Assembly: GCA_947177325.1 (NCBI GenBank)
Contig: CAMWUH010000002.1
Span: 1-32,506, forward strand
Source: an uncultured Bacteroidales bacterium
GTDB taxonomy: Bacteria > Bacteroidota > Bacteroidia > Bacteroidales > Muribaculaceae
DNA length: 32,506 nt
Direction: 5' to 3'
Below the pieces are notes generated by a model. That model was not told where the DNA came from and searched no databases. It saw nothing but the letters and a program-made list of their open reading frames with translations. Below are positions 8,136 through 17,620 of the stretch, piece by piece. The position numbers were made by a program, and so were the translations under genes. The number at the start of each line of letters is the position of its first letter. The first letter of the stretch is position 1.

Positions 8136-10204
8136 GGCTCTTTAGGTGATTGATAAGTAGTTGCGGTTGAGAAAGCTTCGAGAAGCTCCGGAGAGAATTG
8201 AAAGATATCGTTAGGGGAGGTAGGGCGGAACGGGGTTAGCCAGCGGAAACGCTGGAGAAACATATTGGCCGGTTTGGCCAAAAACAGTGGAGTGACTGTT
8301 GCATTGGTTTCTGACCATAGGCGCATGTGGGTGATTGCGTTGTTGGCGAAATCGGCCGAGAGATAAGAGCTTTCGATGTGCATCATTTTGTTGATAGTTG
8401 AGTCGCTCTCCTCGGGGAAGGTGATTGCCAGCACGTTGCCACTGACGTCGAGGTGTGACAGGGCGCCGTTGGTGAAAAAGGCGTCCATCTCTTTGCCGGC
8501 AAGCTGATTATAGTATCCCTCCTCGATTTCTTCAATCATAAAGGCGTTTTGGATAATGTGGGCGCGCTCAGCCGTGGAGTCGTTAAATTTAATCTTTATA
8601 AGGTCGCCGAGCACCTGACGATTTTCGCTCCAAACAACCGGGAAACGGTCCATATATAGCATTGAGTCGGCCGAAACGAGGGTCATTGAGTCACATAGAC
8701 CTTGAATGTCAGAGCGGTAAAACTTTACCTTCGGAGCAGCCACAAGATAGTGGACAGTGTCAAGTTGCTCGCGCTGCACAACGGTAAACAGCGGCAGAGA
8801 GTCAACTACGGCTTGGGGAAGCGCTACTGTGTCGGTAGCCGATGATGCTTCAGTGGCAGTAAAAGCTGCGGAGTCAGATTCAGCCGTTTGCGAGGGTGTC
8901 GATTGCCGGCGAATGGTCCGACGGCGTTTGGTTGGAGTGGGTGAAGCGGTTGCCGGATCTGAAATTGGCTCTGTGGCTGACTCGTTAGATGCGTCTGCGT
9001 TCTCAACCGAAGGGAACGAAACCGATGAACCGGCAAGGCCGTCAGCAGGGAAGGTCGAAGTAGCTTCGGCAACGCTATCCCCTGCAATAGCGACACTGTC
9101 GGCAGCAAGGGTAAGGCTGTCGGCAGGAATGGGGATTGAGTCGGTTACCATGCGGAGCACTTCGCGGCGGAAGGTACGGATGGTGTCGCCGTGAAGATGT
9201 AGCGTATCGGCCGTGGAGTATTCAATGGCGTAAGCGTGTCCGGTAACGTAGGCAGAATCCGTTGGCTCAAAGGCGTAGCCATAGTCGCCGCGGAGGATAA
9301 CATGGTTGGTTGTGTCGTTGATTTCAACATTGCCCCACCCCTCGCCGATACCGAGCTCGCGTGTATAATTGAGAGTATCGCCGGTGAGGGTATTTCCGTT
9401 TTTATACACCACAGTTGAGCGGTCGTATAGTTCTGACCGCGTGGTTTCAGTGTTATAAATTCCGTTGGAGGTCAGAATATGTCCGTCGCGATTGGTCACT
9501 ACCGACGGGGCCACGAGCATAGCCACGTGGGAGAGCGTGTTGTAGTAGAGATTATCTGTTACGATGGTCAGAGTGTCGTCTTTGTTGAGCGATGTTAGTT
9601 TAACTCCCTCGCGAAAGGTAGCTTCCTTAGTCGACGGAGAGTATTCGCCTTCGAGCGAAGTCAGGCGATTTTGGTTATCAACCAATGTGCCTCCGATTTC
9701 ATAATAGCCCAGATCGAGGTCAAGGTTATAGTTAAACTCCTCGGTGGTGAGCGTTACTTCGCGGTTGATTAATCGGGCGGGGTGGCCGGGATACCCTATA
9801 AGAGTTGCAAGGCGTTGAGGTTCGTCGTAGTGGAGTGTATCGCCATAGATAAAGAGGGTGTCACCCTGCTGCATTTTGACGTTGCCAAAGGCGTCAAACG
9901 AGCCTGTGGCGTCGAAGAAGTGTGCGCTGTCACACCACATAAACATGCCGTCGCGGCGAAATCTGACATCACCCGTGAGCACTTGGAAGTCGGTTCCGGC
10001 CGATGAATGGAGCTTGTCGGCATGCTCCAGAAACACTCGCGAGGGGTCATGACGGTTGGCCGAGGGGATTGACGGAGCAATAGGCGCAGTGTCACGAGCC
10101 GGAAGCTTCTGCTTGCCTCCCGACGAGGGCGATGGGCGCATGCCGGCGGCAAAAGTTACCACTAACGCGAATATGGCTGACAGGGCAAGTAGCTGACGAC
10201 GCAT
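7901..10204 (-). CDS. OstA/LptA-like organic-solvent-tolerance domain protein
   Basis: VFLEHADKLHSS...FQVLTGDVRFRRDGMFMWCDSAHFFDATGSFDAFGNVKMQQGDTLFIYGDTLHYD; Ser/Pro-rich insert and tail; overlaps the M18 gene. Confidence 0.82.
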   Translation of the reverse strand: MRRQLLALSAIFALVVTFAAGMRPSPSSGGKQKLPARDTAPIAPSIPSANRHDPSRVFLEHADKLHSSAGTDFQVLTGDVRFRRDGMFMWCDSAHFFDATGSFDAFGNVKMQQGDTLFIYGDTLHYDEPQRLATLIGYPGHPARLINREVTLTTEEFNYNLDLDLGYYEIGGTLVDNQNRLTSLEGEYSPSTKEATFREGVKLTSLNKDDTLTIVTDNLYYNTLSHVAMLVAPSVVTNRDGHILTSNGIYNTETTRSELYDRSTVVYKNGNTLTGDTLNYTRELGIGEGWGNVEINDTTNHVILRGDYGYAFEPTDSAYVTGHAYAIEYSTADTLHLHGDTIRTFRREVLRMVTDSIPIPADSLTLAADSVAIAGDSVAEATSTFPADGLAGSSVSFPSVENADASNESATEPISDPATASPTPTKRRRTIRRQSTPSQTAESDSAAFTATEASSATDTVALPQAVVDSLPLFTVVQREQLDTVHYLVAAPKVKFYRSDIQGLCDSMTLVSADSMLYMDRFPVVWSENRQVLGDLIKIKFNDSTAERAHIIQNAFMIEEIEEGYYNQLAGKEMDAFFTNGALSHLDVSGNVLAITFPEESDSTINKMMHIESSYLSADFANNAITHMRLWSETNATVTPLFLAKPANMFLQRFRWLTPFRPTSPNDIFQFSPELLEAFSTATTYQSPKEPWKQTPSLAPSSPSSMPQSATSLPPTQLPDSSDPSDLPSLTPPTSGILNEEETTLSEPTIPQSSPSASEPEQQPTATE

Positions 10205-11560
10205 TTATTTTTTACCTTTCTGCCACCCTTCATACTGAAATTCACAGTTGTCCCATCCTGGCTCGATGCGCACATAGGTGTCGGCGATTTTCTTCGAAAG
10301 CCACTGACGCAATTTCTTTTCGCGGGCAGAGCTTTCATACATTGATTTGAGGGCCTGATAGTCGTCGGACAGGTTGGCTCGGTGGGCATCAACACGTTTC
10401 GACAGCTTCACGATTGCAACAACCTCGGCATTGCGGCTGTCGCGCATGATAAATGGCTCGGAGATATCGCCCGGTTGGAGATTGGCCACGGCTTTAGCCA
10501 CTTCCTGGGGCAATTGACTCATCTCGAAGCGAATGGTACCATCTTCATTGACCATTTGACCGCGGTTGTTGCGGGTGTCTTTGTCTTGCGACAGATAGGG
10601 AGTAGCCTCTTCAAAAGTGAATTTTTCAGCAAGGATATCTGCTCGAATAGAGTCCAGGCGATGGGTGGCGGCAATGAGGTCGGCCTCGGCCACTTTGGGG
10701 CGCAGCAGAATGTGGCGGGTGTTGATGCGGTCGCCACGCTTCTCGATGAGCTGAATAATGTGGTAACCATATTGGGTTTCAACGATTTTCGACACCTTTG
10801 ACGGGTCGTTGAGATTGAAAGCCACGGCAGCATATTCAGGTTCTAAATGGCCTCGGCCGAGGAAGCCGATTTCGCCACCTCTGACGGCCGAGCCTTTGTC
10901 TTCGCTATAAAGAATTGCAAGTGTAGAAAAGCTTGTGCGGCCCGAATTAACTTGTTCGGAGAAGTCGCGCAAGCGGGCTTTTACATCTTCGATCTCCTGG
11001 CGGGGAATGTCGGGGTTGATGGTCAGAATCTGCACCTCTACCTGCATCGGCACCATCGGAATTGAGTCGGCCGGCAGATTGTTGAAGTAGCGGCGCACGT
11101 CGTTGGGCGTTGTCTTGAGGTCCTTGGTAAGCGACGACTGCACCTGGCTGATGCGGTAGTTATTGCGCATATTATCGGCCAACTGCTGGCGCACTTCGGG
11201 GAGCGATTTGTGAAAATATTCCTCGATTTTTTCTTTGGTGCCGAAGTTTGTGATAAGCATATTGATGCGCTGCTCAACCTGTTGCTGCACCATTGACTCC
11301 TGTACCTCTACAGTGTCGATTTCAGCTTGATGGAGATAGAGTTTTTCTACGGCAAGCTGTTCGGGTAACACGCAGTAAGGATCGCCCGGAATGGTAGTGC
11401 GGTCATAGATAGTCTGCTGATAGAGCTCTTCGATATCGCTCTTATAGATTGGTTGGTCGCCCACAGTCCAGGCAACTTCGTCAATGATATTGTTTTGGGC
11501 GAAAGCCGCAACGCAAGTGAGGGCGAAGGCCCAGATGAGGGTGAATTTACGTAGTTTCAC
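10205..11560 (-). CDS. SurA-like parvulin peptidylprolyl isomerase (periplasmic)
   Basis: Signal peptide (MKLRKFTLIWAFALTCVAAFAQ), NNIIDEVAWTVGDQPIYKSDIEE SurA N-domain, LAILYSEDKGSAVRGGEIGFLGRGHLEPEYAAVAF and INTRHILL PPIase motifs. Confidence 0.92.
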   Translation of the reverse strand: MKLRKFTLIWAFALTCVAAFAQNNIIDEVAWTVGDQPIYKSDIEELYQQTIYDRTTIPGDPYCVLPEQLAVEKLYLHQAEIDTVEVQESMVQQQVEQRINMLITNFGTKEKIEEYFHKSLPEVRQQLADNMRNNYRISQVQSSLTKDLKTTPNDVRRYFNNLPADSIPMVPMQVEVQILTINPDIPRQEIEDVKARLRDFSEQVNSGRTSFSTLAILYSEDKGSAVRGGEIGFLGRGHLEPEYAAVAFNLNDPSKVSKIVETQYGYHIIQLIEKRGDRINTRHILLRPKVAEADLIAATHRLDSIRADILAEKFTFEEATPYLSQDKDTRNNRGQMVNEDGTIRFEMSQLPQEVAKAVANLQPGDISEPFIMRDSRNAEVVAIVKLSKRVDAHRANLSDDYQALKSMYESSAREKKLRQWLSKKIADTYVRIEPGWDNCEFQYEGWQKGKK

Positions 11561-11747
11561 GATTTTGGATGAATGGTTTACGATAATCGGCCGTAGCCTT
11601 TCAGCTTCCGGGCCTTATAAAGTGCAAATTTAGTGATTTTTACTAAAAGAAACTCTATCAGTCGAAAAAATTGCAACACTTTTTCAACAGTTTAACACTT
11701 AGACCCGCTTAGACCCGGTTAAATAATTCAATCGGATCATATACGGC

Positions 11748-11788
11748 AACACCCCCTCTCCCGGATGTCGGCGGGGAAAGGGGGTGTT
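11748..11788. terminator. GC-rich hairpin downstream of the TPR gene
   Basis: AACACCCCCT (11748-11757) / AGGGGGTGTT (11779-11788); U-tract weak in both directions. Confidence 0.5.
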
Positions 11789-11820
11789 GTATTACGTTGT
11801 TTCGTATGAGAAACTATGAT

Positions 11821-13428
11821 TTATTTAAGAGATTCTACGAATGTGCGGAGCTCAGCGTTGTCGGGATTGAGTTCGAGCATTTTGCCGAAGTATAGCTTGG
11901 TGTTGTAGGTATCTTTCTGACCGAGATAGTATTTACCGAGTTGGTTGTAGATAAATGAGAGGTCAGATTTGTGCTTTGCAACCCCGTCTGATTCTTTGTT
12001 TACGTTGTTGAGAACGTCGTTGAATGCAGCCACGATGGGCTCGGTTACTTCACCGCCGTTGCCGATAAGCATCAAGCGAGCTTTTGTGATGAGCACTTGA
12101 TAGTTGTCGGGAACTTTTTGGTTAACGATTTCAGTAGCTTCGAGGCCTTTGGTTACGTATTGGTTGCGGAGCTCGGGAGTTTCGGCGGTTGCAGCAGCAT
12201 TTTGGTAGCGACGAGCGAGAATCATCAAGTCGTTGGTAACATAGTCGCCGGCGTCGATAAAGCGTTGTTGAGCTTCGGCAGCTTTGCCATACATTTTAGC
12301 CTGGGTGTAGGCGTCGGAGAGTTGGGTAAGCAATTTGGCACGGTCGGGCACCAATTCAACAGCTTTTTCATATTGGATTACTGCCAATGAGTCTTGACCG
12401 AGGTCGAAGAGTACGTCGCCATAGGTAGTGAAGTCGTTGGCTGTAAATTCACCTGCTTTGCTCGCGGTGAAGGCTTGGCCCTTTTGAGCGGCTTCTTCGT
12501 TTTGCTTCAGAGCGGCGAGGTTGAGGAATTCCATGCGGCGCATGTAGAAGTTGTTGGGGTCTTCCGACAAGATTTTGCGAGCAAGGGCGAGCGATTGGTC
12601 ATAGTTTTTACCGAAGTAAAGGAGACCTACGTAGCGCTGTTCGTCGCGTTTGAAGTGGTTGGGGTTCTGGATATATTTGCCATATTGCTCGGCAGCGAGG
12701 GTATATTGGTCGTTGTCGTAGTATTTTTCAGCTAATTCGCGTTGAGCCAAGGCTGAGTTAGGCTGAAGTTCAACAAGGCGTTTGATGCCATTGATGGCAA
12801 ACTGGCGGTTAACGGGGAAATATGTGCGGGCATATTTCACGTAAGCTTCGGGGTGGTTAACCTCGGGGTCAAGGTTCATAGCCATTTCGTAGTAACCGGC
12901 GGCTTCGCCCACATTTGAGGGGGCAAGCATATCAGCTTCAAGGATATAGATAGCGGGGCAATTTTTATTGGCTTTCTTGGCTTCGGCAAGAGTTTTCTCG
13001 ATATCTTTGGCATATTTTACGGGGTCAGTGTTGTAATAAGCGCGAGCGATATCGGTGAGCATGATAGCGTTTTTCTTGTCTAACGATTTGGCTTGCTTAA
13101 AGGAGTCAGCTGCTGCAGAAGCGTTGTTTTGGTTGAGGGCGAGCTCACCAAGACCTACATAGTTGAATGCGTTTTTGGGGTCGGCTGCGATACCTTCTTC
13201 AAAGAATGTGCGGGCAGCGTTGAAGTTGTCGGCTTGCAGAGCCACTTGACCGAGGTAGTATTTAGCGGTAGCCACATCGGTAGTGGGGTCGTTGAGGGTG
13301 CGGGTCAAGATGATTTCAGCTTCTTCGGGCTGGTCGGCACGGAAGTATTGAACACCATCTTTGAAGCCTTGAGCAGAGGCGATAGCTGCGCCTGCAATAA
13401 GGCAAGAGAAAAGCAATTTAATTTTCAT
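11821..13428 (-). CDS. Tetratricopeptide repeat protein, exported
   Basis: Signal peptide MKIKLLFSCLIAGAAIASAQ; repeated TPR-like helices (AFNYVGLGELALNQNNASAAADSFKQAKSLDKKN etc.). Confidence 0.88.
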   Translation of the reverse strand: MKIKLLFSCLIAGAAIASAQGFKDGVQYFRADQPEEAEIILTRTLNDPTTDVATAKYYLGQVALQADNFNAARTFFEEGIAADPKNAFNYVGLGELALNQNNASAAADSFKQAKSLDKKNAIMLTDIARAYYNTDPVKYAKDIEKTLAEAKKANKNCPAIYILEADMLAPSNVGEAAGYYEMAMNLDPEVNHPEAYVKYARTYFPVNRQFAINGIKRLVELQPNSALAQRELAEKYYDNDQYTLAAEQYGKYIQNPNHFKRDEQRYVGLLYFGKNYDQSLALARKILSEDPNNFYMRRMEFLNLAALKQNEEAAQKGQAFTASKAGEFTANDFTTYGDVLFDLGQDSLAVIQYEKAVELVPDRAKLLTQLSDAYTQAKMYGKAAEAQQRFIDAGDYVTNDLMILARRYQNAAATAETPELRNQYVTKGLEATEIVNQKVPDNYQVLITKARLMLIGNGGEVTEPIVAAFNDVLNNVNKESDGVAKHKSDLSFIYNQLGKYYLGQKDTYNTKLYFGKMLELNPDNAELRTFVESLK

Positions 13429-13727
13429 CGGTATTATTAAATTTTATGTTTTTTATGTTACTATTGTGAGATAAAACGAGCGACACGACTGTCTGCTCTG
13501 ATTGTTTCACGCAAATTTAATAAAAAAATATCAAAACCACTATGCCGTTGCGATTTTTTCTGATGCTTTAAGATTTTTTTATGAAAATAGCTGCCCCACC
13601 GCGATATTGAGCAGTGAGGCAACCGGGAAATTGAGAACAAAAGAATAATTTCAAATTAATTGCAGGCACGAAAGTTCATTGCTCATTTGAGCTTGGACCG
13701 GCTCCTTGGCAATGGAATGGGAAGATA

Positions 13728-14699
13728 TTACTCAATCTGAACGATGCGCGGAGTTATCGCTCCGGGGAGCACTCCGGTGGTTTGGATAAGTTTCTGGCCG
13801 GTGAAGCCGGTAACAAAGGCGTAGAAGGCTTGCTGGAGCGAGCCGGTGTAGCCGGTTACAATCATGTAGACTTTACGCACCAGGGGATATGAACCGTCGT
13901 AGATATAGGCCTGGTAGGGCTGATAGCCGTAGACTTCACCCTCTTTGGCCACGGGGAGCACTTTCACTTCAGGGCTGAAGGTGGTGGTTGTCACCTCTTC
14001 GACTTGCGAGTCGTTGTATAGCTCTTCGGCGGTCATATTGGCTTTAGACATATCTGATGATACCCAGCTGACACCAATAATGCCTATTGCGCCCCGGAGT
14101 TTCTGTACATCGTCAAAAACTCTAGCGTTGGAGTTTTGAGCAAATACGTTGCCTTGGATATCGGCCCCGTCGAGCAACTCTCGCTTGAGATAGTTGATGG
14201 TTGAGGAGCCTTGATAGTCAAAGAGCACGGTGATTTCGCCGGTAGTATTGGAGCTGTCGAGTTGACTCCAATCTGTGTAGGTGCCGTTAAGTATTTTGCG
14301 GAGTTGGTCAACCGAGATTTGGTCGATAGGGTTCTGGTCGTTGCATATAATGGCGATAGCGTCGACGGCAATCATGGTTTCGCGCGGAGTGCGCTTTTGA
14401 GCTTCGAGCAATTGCTTTTCGCTCGGGGTCAATTCACGATTGGCCACAATGAGATTGACGTTTTTATTCATCAGCGAGTCAAAACATTCGTCCTCGGGCA
14501 TGTAGCGTGCCATGATGGCAGCATCGGGGTATTGAAACTCAAACACCGGGATAATCTGCTCCATCACTTTCTGAAACGTTTCGTCGCAGGCAATGATTGC
14601 CGAGCCACTGATTGATTTCTCGATCTTTTTAGGTTGACACGAACTCATGGCCACCATCGAAATGGCCGCCATGAGCGTATATTTAAATATTGATTTCAT
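13728..14699 (-). CDS. PstS-like substrate-binding domain lipoprotein
   Basis: Lipobox-like MKSIFKYTLMAAISMVAMSSC; IACDETFQKVMEQIIPVFE, VDAIAIICNDQNPIDQISVDQLRKILNGTYTDW typical of PBP2 phosphate-binding-like proteins. Confidence 0.85.
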   Translation of the reverse strand: MKSIFKYTLMAAISMVAMSSCQPKKIEKSISGSAIIACDETFQKVMEQIIPVFEFQYPDAAIMARYMPEDECFDSLMNKNVNLIVANRELTPSEKQLLEAQKRTPRETMIAVDAIAIICNDQNPIDQISVDQLRKILNGTYTDWSQLDSSNTTGEITVLFDYQGSSTINYLKRELLDGADIQGNVFAQNSNARVFDDVQKLRGAIGIIGVSWVSSDMSKANMTAEELYNDSQVEEVTTTTFSPEVKVLPVAKEGEVYGYQPYQAYIYDGSYPLVRKVYMIVTGYTGSLQQAFYAFVTGFTGQKLIQTTGVLPGAITPRIVQIE

Positions 14700-14710
14700 A
14701 AACACGCGGA

Positions 14711-14992
14711 TTATTCTTCTTCATTATTGACATGACCGGGAACTGTTTTGGGATTGCCAAGAGTGTCATAAACTCGCCAACCTCTAAATACACCGTAAAT
14801 CAAAAAGATGGGACCTGCTACCCAACGGAACCATTGAGGAAGATTCATGGTGGCGACATTCCACCAATCAAACAAGAGCAATAAGCCTACAAAGATGAAG
14901 AATAGCGCCATAAACAAGGCGAAGAAAATTCTGAGATAGTGGGGAGTAGCGTTTTTCTGCTCGGGCACTTTGAAATGACGATTATTTTCCAT
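14711..14992 (-). CDS. Small two-TM membrane protein, 93 aa
   Basis: IFFALFMALFFIFVGLLLLF and FRWVAGPIFLIYGVFRGWRVY hydrophobic segments; 11 bp from the downstream PstS-like gene, same strand. Confidence 0.8.
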   Translation of the reverse strand: MENNRHFKVPEQKNATPHYLRIFFALFMALFFIFVGLLLLFDWWNVATMNLPQWFRWVAGPIFLIYGVFRGWRVYDTLGNPKTVPGHVNNEEE

Positions 14993-15117
14993 AGTGACAA
15001 AATTTAAATTGTTGAAACGAATTAGGGTTAACGTAATTGTGAGAGACCTAAACCGAAGTTATCGGTTAAATATTCAATCTCCTTTTATCTTTTTAACACA
15101 AAGGTAGCAAAAAAGGT

Positions 15118-15148
15118 TTTGTCGTTAAAGCAACATTTCCTATATTTG
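15118..15148 (+). promoter_or_regulatory. Consensus Bacteroidales promoter for rarA
   Basis: TTTG (15118-15121) - N19 - TATATTTG (15141-15148), just upstream of the GTG start at 15171. Confidence 0.75.
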
Positions 15149-15170
15149 TTGTAAAAAGTTTAGTTTATCT

Positions 15171-16475
15171 GTGGAATCCACCAATAAAATACTTCCCCCC
15201 TTGGCTGAGCGGCTTCGCCCCCGCTCGCTCGACGGCTACATAGGCCAATCGCATCTGGTTGGTCCCGGCAGCATATTGCGCCGAATGATTGATGCCGGCA
15301 ACATATCATCTTTTATATTATGGGGGCCTCCGGGCGTGGGTAAAACCACCTTGGCCCGAATCATTGCCAACACTACCCAATCGCCGTTCTACACCCTTAG
15401 CGCCGTAACAGCCGGAGTCAAAGATGTGCGCGAAGTGATTGACCGTTGCAAAAAAGATATGCAAGGCATGTTTACCAAAGGGCGCCCTATATTGTTTATC
15501 GACGAAATCCATCGCTTCAGCAAGTCGCAGCAAGACAGTCTGCTCGGAGCTGTTGAAAGTGGTATCGTTACGCTCATCGGTGCCACAACGGAAAATCCAT
15601 CGTTTGAGGTCATTCGCCCTCTGCTCTCCCGCGCCCGCGTCTACACCCTCAAGCCACTCGAAGCCCCCGAACTGCAGAAGCTGCTTGACCACGCCATCAG
15701 CTCCGACGAGATTCTCAGCCGACGCAACGTGGAGGTGAAGGAAACCACTGCCCTGTTCCGCTTTGCCGGTGGCGACGCCCGCAAGATGCTCAACATTCTC
15801 GACCTCATTGAGCAGTCAACCCCGGCCGGACAGCCTATGGTTATCTCCGACGAAATAGTCACCGACCGCCTCCAGGAAAACCCTCTCGCCTTTGACAAAG
15901 ACGGCGAGATGCACTACGACATCATTTCAGCCTTTATAAAGAGCATACGCGGAAGCGACCCCGATGCGGCCGTCTACTGGCTCGCCCGAATGATTGCCGG
16001 CGGTGAAGACCCGGAGTTTATAGCTCGCCGACTGGCCATAGTGGCAGCCGAGGATATCGGCCTTGCCAACCCCAACGCTCTGCTACTGGCTAACGCCACA
16101 TTCGACATTTTGCGCAAAATCGGTATGCCGGAGGGGCGCATCCCCCTGGCCGAGTGCACCGTTTATCTCGCCCTGTCGCCCAAAAGCAACTCTGCCTATC
16201 TGGCCATTGACCGAGCCTTGGCCAAAGTCAGGGAAACAGGCGACCTTCCCGTGCCACTACACATTCGCAACGCACCTACCTCGCTGATGAAGCAGATGGG
16301 CTACGGCCACGACTATAAGTATGCCCACGACTATCCGGGCAACTTCGTGGTGCAGCAATTTCTCCCCGATGCCCTCACTGAAGAGCGTTTCTGGAACCCA
16401 TGCAACAACCCATCCGAAGATAAGCTCGCCGCTCTCCACTATCAGCGCTGGGGTAATCGTTTCAACAAAAAATAG
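15171..16475 (+). CDS. rarA: Replication-associated recombination protein A (MgsA/RarA AAA+ ATPase)
   Basis: PLAERLRPRSLDGYIGQSHLVGPG, GPPGVGKTTLARIIA, LFIDEIHRFSKSQQD, GATTENPSFEV. Confidence 0.93.
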   Translation: MESTNKILPPLAERLRPRSLDGYIGQSHLVGPGSILRRMIDAGNISSFILWGPPGVGKTTLARIIANTTQSPFYTLSAVTAGVKDVREVIDRCKKDMQGMFTKGRPILFIDEIHRFSKSQQDSLLGAVESGIVTLIGATTENPSFEVIRPLLSRARVYTLKPLEAPELQKLLDHAISSDEILSRRNVEVKETTALFRFAGGDARKMLNILDLIEQSTPAGQPMVISDEIVTDRLQENPLAFDKDGEMHYDIISAFIKSIRGSDPDAAVYWLARMIAGGEDPEFIARRLAIVAAEDIGLANPNALLLANATFDILRKIGMPEGRIPLAECTVYLALSPKSNSAYLAIDRALAKVRETGDLPVPLHIRNAPTSLMKQMGYGHDYKYAHDYPGNFVVQQFLPDALTEERFWNPCNNPSEDKLAALHYQRWGNRFNKK

Positions 16476-16556
16476 CATCCCGGCGTCTCCCCTATCTCCA
16501 TTCTCTGCCGCAGCATGACACCTCATTTTTAACTTTAACATACCCTCTTAACAATT

Positions 16557-17462
16557 ATGCAATCCTCCATTCCTCCGCAAGCAGTCGCCGACTCACCCGC
16601 ATCTCACCAATATCCGTTCCGAGGCCTGTGGCTCAACGGCTTCATGATGATATTGATTGACATCGTGCTCTTGGGCCTGTGTATAGGTTCATTCATTATG
16701 CAACAACTCCCCTTCTATATCATAGGCGCACTGCTGGCCATTGCCTTCCTCTTCTTTTCCAAAGGCTTTATCATGCTTGAGCCAAACCAATCGCTCGTAC
16801 TGGTGTTTTTCGGCAAATACGGTGGCACATTCACCCGCCCGGGCTTTTACTGGATTAATCCGCTTTATTCAAAAGTTAAAGTGTCGCTCCGTTTCAGCAA
16901 CTTAAATATCGACCCTATAAAGGTTAACGACGTAATGGGTAACCCCATACTGATAGGTATGGTGATTGTGTGGCGTATCGACGACACATATAAATCAGTG
17001 TTTGACCTCGACTCATCACAATCGCTCAAGCAATTCGTGGCCATTCAGAGCGATGCCGCGCTGCGCGAAGTAGCCGGCCGATATGCCTACGACGACAACG
17101 AAACCACCGATGCCCACGCCACTCTACGCTCAGGGGGCGAAACAGTCAACCGCGAGCTGCTCGAAAAGCTTAACGAGCGCCTCTTTATGGCCGGTATCAT
17201 CGTTGACGAAGCGCGCATCAACTACCTCGCCTACGCTCCGGAAATTGCAGCCACTATGCTCAAACGCCAGCAAGCCACTGCCGTAATCGCCGCCCGCGAA
17301 AAGATTGTCGACGGCGCCGTCGGTATGGTAAAAATGGCCCTTGACCGCCTGGAGCATGACCAAGTGGCCGAGCTCACTCCGGAACAGCGCGCACGCATCA
17401 CCGGCAACCTCCTGTTGGTGCTCTGCTCTGACGACTCTGCACGCCCCGTTATTCCAGCCTGA
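16557..17462 (+). CDS. SPFH (band 7/stomatin-like) domain protein
   Basis: N-terminal TM pair, GFIMLEPNQSLVLVFFGKYGGTFTRPGFYWINP, AATMLKRQQATAVIAAREKIVDGAVGMV. Confidence 0.88.
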   Translation: MQSSIPPQAVADSPASHQYPFRGLWLNGFMMILIDIVLLGLCIGSFIMQQLPFYIIGALLAIAFLFFSKGFIMLEPNQSLVLVFFGKYGGTFTRPGFYWINPLYSKVKVSLRFSNLNIDPIKVNDVMGNPILIGMVIVWRIDDTYKSVFDLDSSQSLKQFVAIQSDAALREVAGRYAYDDNETTDAHATLRSGGETVNRELLEKLNERLFMAGIIVDEARINYLAYAPEIAATMLKRQQATAVIAAREKIVDGAVGMVKMALDRLEHDQVAELTPEQRARITGNLLLVLCSDDSARPVIPA

Positions 17463-17506
17463 CGCACACAGGAGCCTGTTTAATATAAGCCAGGCGCATA
17501 CCTTAA

Positions 17507-17527
17507 GGGTGCCCGGGGCACTTTTTC
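17507..17527 (+). terminator. Possible short terminator after the SPFH gene
   Basis: GTGCC-CGG-GGCAC followed by TTTTT (17522-17526). Confidence 0.4.
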
Positions 17528-17583
17528 AAGCATAGCTTTGGCGTTTCTTTTACTCAAAAACAATATTTTTTGAATTTTTTCAT

Positions 17584-17591
17584 TAACTTTG
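17584..17591 (+). promoter_or_regulatory. -7 box (TAACTTTG) of the serC promoter
   Basis: TAnnTTTG match 29 bp before the serC ATG; -33 not consensus. Confidence 0.5.
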
Positions 17592-17620
17592 CAGAAAATA
17601 CAAATCAATCATTTTTCACA

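Noticed and set aside
8757-9418. Antisense ORFs across the OstA-like gene (e.g. 8757..9194 +, 9236..9418 +)
   Set aside because: Low-complexity translations opposite a Ser/Ala-rich coding region; open frames are expected there by codon bias.
12097-12735. Plus-strand ORFs antisense to the TPR gene
   Set aside because: Val/Gly-rich shadow translations opposite a strong TPR CDS.
13429-13727. 300-bp gap between the PstS-like and TPR genes as a possible ncRNA
   Set aside because: It contains a TAAATTTG-type box (minus, 13519-13512) and only a short GCTCATTTGAGC palindrome; nothing specific enough for an RNA gene call.
17570-17620. Upstream start of serC at 17570
   Set aside because: Conserved SerC begins [11 protein letters not shown] at 17621, and the extension overlaps the TAACTTTG promoter box.
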